Of a DNA stretch of 9,140 nucleotides, positions 4,814-9,140 are shown in pieces. Every line of letters starts with the position of its first letter. Position 1 is the first letter of the stretch. The notes under the pieces were generated by a model that worked only from the letters and a program-made list of their open reading frames with translations, was not told where the DNA came from and searched no databases. The translations under genes were made by a program, and so were the position numbers. The stretch covers positions 1-9,140 of the forward strand of contig JAEWKX010000234.1 in NCBI GenBank assembly GCA_023393575.1. The letters run 5' to 3'. This stretch comes from Pseudomonadota bacterium (GTDB taxonomy: Bacteria; Pseudomonadota; Alphaproteobacteria; Rhizobiales; Rhizobiaceae).

Positions 4814-5632
4814 TCAGGAGGCGCGGGGATCGAGCAGGTCGCGCAGACCGTCCCCCAACAGGCTGAACCCGAGTACGGAGAGAAGAATGGCCAGCCCCGG
4901 AAGAACGGCCAGCCAGGGCGCGAGGCCGAGGAAGGTTTGTGCGTCCGCAAGCATTCGCCCCCAGCTGGGCGCCGGGGGAGCCATGCCGAGGCCGAGGAAG
5001 CTCAGTCCGGCCTCCGTCAGGATGGCGAGGCCGAGCTGGATCGTGGCCTGCACGATGATCTGGTCGGCAATGTTGGGGAGGACATGCACGAGCGTGATCT
5101 TCCACGGCGGCCGCCCCATGCCGATCGCCGCCTGCACATAGGGACGGGTCCACACCTGACGCGCACCGCCCAGCGTCAGGCGGGCGAAGACCGGAACCAT
5201 GAAGGTCGCGATCGCGATGATGGCCGTTGCGCGCCCCGGCCCCATGAAGGCTGCCAGCATCATCGCCGAAAGGATCGGCGGTACGGCAAAGACGATGTCG
5301 CAGCCCCTCATGACCAGTGCCTGCGCCCAGCCGCGCCACACCGCGGCACCGAGCCCCAGCGCACTGCCGGCGGAAGCGCCCAGCATGACCGCCGCCACGG
5401 CTATCGACAGGGAATTCCACGCACCGGACATCAGCATCGACGCGACATCGCGCCCGAACTGGTCGGTGCCGAGCAACCCCTGCTCGAACGGGGCCTTGAG
5501 ACGCATGGCGATCTGCATCTGGCCGGGCGGCTGCGGCGTCCAGAACAGCGAGAGCACCGCCAGCGACACCAGGCCCGCCGTCAGCAGCAGCCCTGCCGTC
5601 AGGATCGGGCGCCTGAGGCCGGCGCACATCAT
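4814..5632 (-). CDS. Peptide/solute ABC transporter permease, DppC/OppC family
   Basis: A 272-residue inner-membrane permease of the BPD_transp_1 family. The N-terminal TM helix (~12-32) is followed by the OppC-type motif LLGTDQFGRDV (~53-63). Several TM helices follow, and the ATPase-contact (EAA) loop region precedes the C-terminal signature ILTEAGLSFLGLGMAPPAPSWG (~205-226). With the DppB-like partner it would form the membrane channel of a dipeptide/oligopeptide-type importer. The start is ATG 5632 in an ATGATG pair, overlapping the dppB stop by 4 nt; the second ATG (5629) is also possible. Slightly short but normal for the family. No ATPase gene follows, which is unusual for this operon type. 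The substrate cannot be read from the permease. Confidence 0.92.
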   Translation of the reverse strand: MMCAGLRRPILTAGLLLTAGLVSLAVLSLFWTPQPPGQMQIAMRLKAPFEQGLLGTDQFGRDVASMLMSGAWNSLSIAVAAVMLGASAGSALGLGAAVWRGWAQALVMRGCDIVFAVPPILSAMMLAAFMGPGRATAIIAIATFMVPVFARLTLGGARQVWTRPYVQAAIGMGRPPWKITLVHVLPNIADQIIVQATIQLGLAILTEAGLSFLGLGMAPPAPSWGRMLADAQTFLGLAPWLAVLPGLAILLSVLGFSLLGDGLRDLLDPRAS

Positions 5633-6582
5633 GCAGCCTCCCTTCTCAGCCGGGGATCCACTGCCAGATGGACGATATCGACGACGGCATTGACCATGAT
5701 GACCAGGGCGGCGAAGAACAGGACGACATCCTGCATCACGATCACGTCGCGCTGCGACAGCGACTGGAAGGCAAGCCGACCCAGGCCCGGCAGGTTGAAG
5801 ACGTTTTCAACGAGCACGGCACCGGCGACAAGAAAGCTGAACTGCAGGCCGAGCATCGTCGTGATCGGCACCAGCGCCGCGGGGAATGCGTGGCGCCAGA
5901 TCGCCGCCCCCTCCCCCAGCCCCTTGGCACGGGCCGTGCGGACGAAATCCTCGCCGATATTGTCCAGCACGGCGGTGCGGGTCACGCGCGTCAGAACGGC
6001 GGCCTGGGGCAGCGCCAGGGCGATTGCCGGCAGAAGCAGCGCCTGCATGCCCGCCGCAACCCCCTCCTGCCAGCCGGGGAACCCGCCTGCTGGCATCCAC
6101 CCCAGCGTCACGGAAAACAGCAGGATCAGCAGCAGGCCGAACCAGAAGGCAGGCAGGGCGATGCCGAGATAGGAAAAGAGGCCGATGACGAGATCCAAGA
6201 CGCTGTTGTGGCGCCGGGCGGCCTCCACCCCCAGCGGGATGGCAATGGAAAGCGCGATGACGATGGCCATCGCCGCCAGCGGCAGGGTCAGGGTCAGCCT
6301 TTCGGCGATGAGCCCGGCAACAGGTACGCCATAGGTGTAGGATTGCCCCATATCCCCGGCAAGAACTCCCCCGAGCCAGGAGAGATACCGCACGAAAAGC
6401 GGCCGAACGAGCCCAAGCTCGCGCTGCAAGGCGGCGAGCGTATCCGGGCTGGCCGAGGTTCCGAGCATGATGGACGCCGGATCGCCGGGCAGCAGGTCCA
6501 TCACCGTGAAGATCAGGACGGAAACGACCAGCAGCGAGACGACGAGGCCGACGAAGCGGCGCAGGAGAAGCGTGATCAACAA
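5629..6582 (-). CDS. Peptide/solute ABC transporter permease, DppB/OppB family
   Basis: A 317-residue permease. The first TM helix (~9-30) is followed by the DppB/OppB hallmark DLLPGDPASIMLG (~29-41), RELGLVRPLFVRYLSWLGGV (~54-73), and GDMGQSY. The ATPase-contact region is around VRTARAKGLGE, and the C-terminal part contains FNLPGLGRLAFQSLSQRD. Length and motif order are as in the family. The start is TTG 6582; in this frame an upstream TGA leaves no ATG, and only a weak GGGACGG precedes it. It lies between the solute-binding-protein gene (66-nt gap upstream) and the dppC-like gene (4-nt overlap), so the three are one operon. Confidence 0.93.
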   Translation of the reverse strand: MLITLLLRRFVGLVVSLLVVSVLIFTVMDLLPGDPASIMLGTSASPDTLAALQRELGLVRPLFVRYLSWLGGVLAGDMGQSYTYGVPVAGLIAERLTLTLPLAAMAIVIALSIAIPLGVEAARRHNSVLDLVIGLFSYLGIALPAFWFGLLLILLFSVTLGWMPAGGFPGWQEGVAAGMQALLLPAIALALPQAAVLTRVTRTAVLDNIGEDFVRTARAKGLGEGAAIWRHAFPAALVPITTMLGLQFSFLVAGAVLVENVFNLPGLGRLAFQSLSQRDVIVMQDVVLFFAALVIMVNAVVDIVHLAVDPRLRREAA

Positions 6583-6648
6583 ACCGTCCCGGTTGCCCCG
6601 ACGGCATCCGCGTCAACAGGGCGATGCTGGCTGTTCCTCGTCGGCACG

Positions 6649-8178
6649 CTATTCCTCCCAGTGCACCTCCGTCAGCACGTTGGACGGGAACGGCTCGTTT
6701 TCCCAAAGTCCCTTCAGCTTCCTGTCCCAGACGCCGAGCTTCGGCATCACGAACAGGTAGAGCGCCGGAACATCCTCGGCGAGAATCTCCTGTGCCTCGC
6801 CGTAGAGGGCGGCCTGCTCGGCAGCATTGCTGGTCTGCTGCACCTTGTCCAGCACGGCGTTGAAGTCAGCGTTCCTATAGTTGAAGTAGTAGGGATCGCG
6901 CGCGTAGATGTCGATGTCCATCGGCTCGGCATGCGCGACGATGGTCATCTCGTAGTCGGCGCTCTTGAAGACATCGGAGACCCATTTCGCGGGAAATTCG
7001 GTCGTCTCGATATTCATCGTCACGCCGATCTCGGCGAACATCGCCTGCATGATCTGCGATGAGCGCTGGGCATAGGCCATCTGCGGCGCCTTGATGGTGA
7101 ACGAAAGCCCGTTGCCGTAGCCGGCTTCCGCCAGCAGCGCCTTCGCCTTTTCGGGATCGTAGGGATAGGTGCCGGTCAGGTCGACATACCCCGGATCGTT
7201 CGGCGTATAGTGGCTGCCGACCGGCGTACCGAAGCCGGACCATGCGCCTTCGACGAGCGTGTTGCGGTCGATCGTCATCATCAGCGCCTGGCGGACGCGC
7301 TTGTCGTCGAAAGGCTTGCGGGCGTTGTTCATGCCGGCGACGACCTTGAGCTCGGTATTGCCGATTACCGTGACGAGGCGCTCATGACCCTCGAAGCTTT
7401 GCATCAGTTCCGGTGCCGCGAACTCGGGGAAGGCGTCGATGTCACCCGCCTGCAGCGCAGCGGCCTGCGCCTGGGGTTCGGATACGAACCGGAAGACGGC
7501 CCTTTCGAGCCTGGCCGCACCCTGCTTGTTCCAGTAGGCAGGATTGCGGGCGAGTTCCACCTTGTCGCCCTTGGCCCAGTTGACGAAGCGGAAGGGGCCC
7601 GTCCCGATCGGCGTCGTCTTGTTGTTCTCAGCGGACGCGGTACCGACCATGCTGGAGGAAGGCCAGGCGAGCCAGTAGAGAAGACTGCCGGTCGGCTTCG
7701 AGAGCTTCAGCACCAGCGTCTGCGGGTCCGGCGTCTCGATGGACGTAATTGTCTGGAAGTAGCGCTTCTGCGGATTCACCGAGTTCTCGCCGCGCGCCCG
7801 GTCTATCGCAAAGCGGGCGACGGCGGAGTCGAAGACCTCGCCATCATGGAAGCTGACGCCGGAGCGCAGCTTGAACGTGTAGGTGAGCCCGTCCTGTGAA
7901 ATCTCCCAGCTTTCCGCCAGCTGCGGCTGCACCTTGCCGTTCCGGTCGACGGTGGTCAGCCCCTCGAAGATGTTCTGCCACGTCACCTGTCCGATCGCGA
8001 CGGGTGCGGCGATCGTCGGATCAAGCCCCGTCGGTTCGACCGACATGCCGATCGTGACGGTGGTCTTGAGTGCGGCCTCGGCCTGAACGGCGGCGAAAGC
8101 CGTACCCGCCACGAGCGCTGCCGACAGCAGGAAACGGTGAAGAAAGGCGGGAGCATGCGGGAAGAAAGAACGGCGCAT
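6649..8178 (-). CDS. Periplasmic solute-binding protein of a peptide-type ABC transporter (SBP_bac_5)
   Basis: A 509-residue extracytoplasmic binding protein. The N-terminus has a Sec-type signal peptide of roughly 35 residues: basic MRRSFF, a hydrophobic stretch FLLSAALVAGTAFAA, and a likely cleavage near QAEAA. The mature part shows the SBP family 5 pattern: EPTGLDPTIAAP, WQNIFEGLTTVDRNGKVQPQ, LAESWEISQDGLTYTFKLR, GVSFHDGEVF, GTGPFRFV, ARNPAYW, and AEAGYGNG near the C-terminal domain. It would deliver peptides or similar cationic solutes (opines and nickel complexes are other family-5 ligands) to the DppBC-like permeases; the ligand is unknown. ATG 8178 is chosen over the longer frame because CTGGAG lies 8 nt upstream and the signal peptide begins there. 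Its leader contains a 10-bp inverted repeat. It is downstream of a LysR-type gene. Confidence 0.93.
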   Translation of the reverse strand: MRRSFFPHAPAFLHRFLLSAALVAGTAFAAVQAEAALKTTVTIGMSVEPTGLDPTIAAPVAIGQVTWQNIFEGLTTVDRNGKVQPQLAESWEISQDGLTYTFKLRSGVSFHDGEVFDSAVARFAIDRARGENSVNPQKRYFQTITSIETPDPQTLVLKLSKPTGSLLYWLAWPSSSMVGTASAENNKTTPIGTGPFRFVNWAKGDKVELARNPAYWNKQGAARLERAVFRFVSEPQAQAAALQAGDIDAFPEFAAPELMQSFEGHERLVTVIGNTELKVVAGMNNARKPFDDKRVRQALMMTIDRNTLVEGAWSGFGTPVGSHYTPNDPGYVDLTGTYPYDPEKAKALLAEAGYGNGLSFTIKAPQMAYAQRSSQIMQAMFAEIGVTMNIETTEFPAKWVSDVFKSADYEMTIVAHAEPMDIDIYARDPYYFNYRNADFNAVLDKVQQTSNAAEQAALYGEAQEILAEDVPALYLFVMPKLGVWDRKLKGLWENEPFPSNVLTEVHWEE

Positions 8179-8197
8179 GGTCGATCTCCAGGAACTG

Positions 8198-8227
8198 GCG
8201 AAGATGCACGCTCTATCGCATCTTCGC
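8198..8227. repeat. Perfect 10-bp inverted repeat in the leader of the binding-protein gene
   Basis: GCGAAGATGC (8198-8207) and GCATCTTCGC (8218-8227) are exact reverse complements around a 10-nt spacer. The repeat ends about 8 nt before the ribosome-binding site of the solute-binding-protein gene. It could be an operator or an mRNA hairpin next to the ribosome-binding site. A smaller 5-bp repeat, GTAGC (8262-8266) with GCTAC (8274-8278), lies further upstream, 20 bp past the LysR stop; neither has a T-run. Confidence 0.7.
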
Positions 8228-8297
8228 AGCGAACACACAATAGCGATTTAGTATGATCTGCGTAGCCGAAAGCGCTACACGAAAGCGACTGGCGCGA

Positions 8298-9140
8298 TCA
8301 TGTCTCCAAGATCGAACGGCGCATGTAGTCCTCGACGAAACCGATCAGGGCATTGGCGGCGAAGGACAATGGGCGATCGGGCGCGACGCACAGGTCGATG
8401 GCCGTCCGCACGGCCTCGCCTTCCGCGACCGGCACCGCGACGAGCATCCCCGCCTCGACCTCGCGTTGCACGGAGAGCGACGGAAGCAGCGTCACGGCGG
8501 CACCGCGCAGGACGAGCTCCGTCAGCATGTCGAGCGAACTGGTGATGAACACCGGATCGAGATCGAGATTCTCACGGGCAAAGATCTCATCGATGGCCTG
8601 GCGGGCGGCAAAGCTGCGATCCGGCAGTGCGAGCGGCATTTTTGCGAGATCGGCGAGTGCGATCTCCGTTGCACCGGCCCGCGCCTCGCGGGGATGGAGA
8701 ATCGCGTCATAGCGGATCTCCGACCTGAGCCTGAGCTTCACGCCGGACATGGCGGGCGCAAACAGGGTGACGGCGATATCCGCTTCCCCGCTCGTCAGCG
8801 CATCGATCGCCTCCCGTGCACTGGTGATCGCCACTTCGAAGCGCAGCTTCGGATGCTGCAGGCTGAATTCCGCCAGCACCGGCGCAATGACGTTGGCAAC
8901 CGTGGCGCCGTTGGCGTAGAGCACCACCTTGCCGCTTTCCAGCCCCTGCAGGTCGCCGATCAGCTGGTGGACATGGTCGAGTTCCCGCAGCGTCCTGCCC
9001 GCCCGGTCCGCCAGCAAACGGCCGGCGGCGGTCAGGCGGATGCCGCGATTGGTCCGCTCCACAAGCTGCGCGCCGAAATGCTCCTCGAGGTTGTCGACCT
9101 GGCGGCTGACGGCCGTTGCCGCCACCCCCAGGTTCTCGGC
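8298..9140 (-). CDS. LysR-type transcriptional regulator, partial (N-terminus beyond window)
   Basis: About 280 residues are visible; the first ~20 lie beyond the right edge. The visible start is the end of the winged helix-turn-helix (AENLGVAATAVSRQVDNLEE, then HFGAQLVERTNRGIRLTAAG), which is strongly diagnostic of LysR regulators. A linker helix and the periplasmic-binding-like effector domain follow (LRFEVAITSAREAIDALTSGEADIAV, then a second subdomain ending in FVEDYMRR). In the same direction as the transporter genes and 118 bp upstream of the binding-protein gene, it is likely to control them; LysR genes are more often divergent from their targets. The effector is unknown. Confidence 0.94.
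   Translation of the reverse strand, partial: AENLGVAATAVSRQVDNLEEHFGAQLVERTNRGIRLTAAGRLLADRAGRTLRELDHVHQLIGDLQGLESGKVVLYANGATVANVIAPVLAEFSLQHPKLRFEVAITSAREAIDALTSGEADIAVTLFAPAMSGVKLRLRSEIRYDAILHPREARAGATEIALADLAKMPLALPDRSFAARQAIDEIFARENLDLDPVFITSSLDMLTELVLRGAAVTLLPSLSVQREVEAGMLVAVPVAEGEAVRTAIDLCVAPDRPLSFAANALIGFVEDYMRRSILET

Noticed and set aside
4811..7062. Very long plus-strand open frames (over 450 codons each) opposite the transporter genes
   Set aside because: They are high-GC shadow frames rich in Arg, Gln, His and Gly; the minus-strand genes have clear family signatures, a signal peptide and tight operon overlaps.

Overview
The window looks like a chromosomal segment of an alphaproteobacterium, most likely a rhizobial (Hyphomicrobiales/Rhizobiaceae-type) genome. 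The basis is high GC, a complete phyR-nepR-ecfG general stress response (GSR) locus with an HWE-family histidine kinase beside it, an alphaproteobacterial-style Crp/Fnr regulator, and a dipeptide-type ABC importer typical of rhizobia. No rRNA, tRNA, CRISPR array, insertion sequence or phage module is visible.

Left part (1-2926), GSR core. A sensor kinase of the HWE family runs off the left edge on the minus strand. It is followed by phyR (minus), whose product is an anti-anti-sigma response regulator. Divergent from phyR are nepR (anti-sigma factor) and ecfG (ECF sigma factor), overlapping by ATGA. The phyR/nepR gap holds a bidirectional promoter: two EcfG-type -35 elements (GGAAC), each followed by a T7 tract, form a 12-bp inverted repeat. 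EcfG therefore probably transcribes both its own operon and phyR. A receiver-only response regulator with a degenerate acidic pocket is tail-to-tail with ecfG.

Middle part (2927-4801). A Crp/Fnr regulator (plus) keeps three of the four FNR iron-sulphur cysteines at exact spacing. The gap before it contains two interleaved 8-bp inverted repeats that could fold as an H-type pseudoknot. Convergent to it is a minus-strand stress-type membrane operon: a very small membrane peptide gene (apparently frameshifted), a DUF883/ElaB-YqjD-like protein and a YqjE/phage-holin-like membrane protein. This operon is preceded by a perfect GGAAC-N16-CGTT EcfG promoter at 4801-4777. A second palindrome with Crp/Fnr geometry (TTGA-N6-TCAA) lies inside the operon, just ahead of the DUF883 gene. 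The block thus looks like GSR core plus GSR target genes.

Right part (4814-9140), all minus strand. A LysR-type regulator (cut by the right edge) is followed by a periplasmic peptide/solute-binding protein and two Dpp/Opp-type permeases. No ATPase genes follow dppC; the stress operon starts instead. A perfect 10-bp inverted repeat lies in the leader of the binding-protein gene.

Protein calls are from reading the translations and motifs; promoter calls are from matching the known EcfG consensus by eye. No database search or folding program was run.
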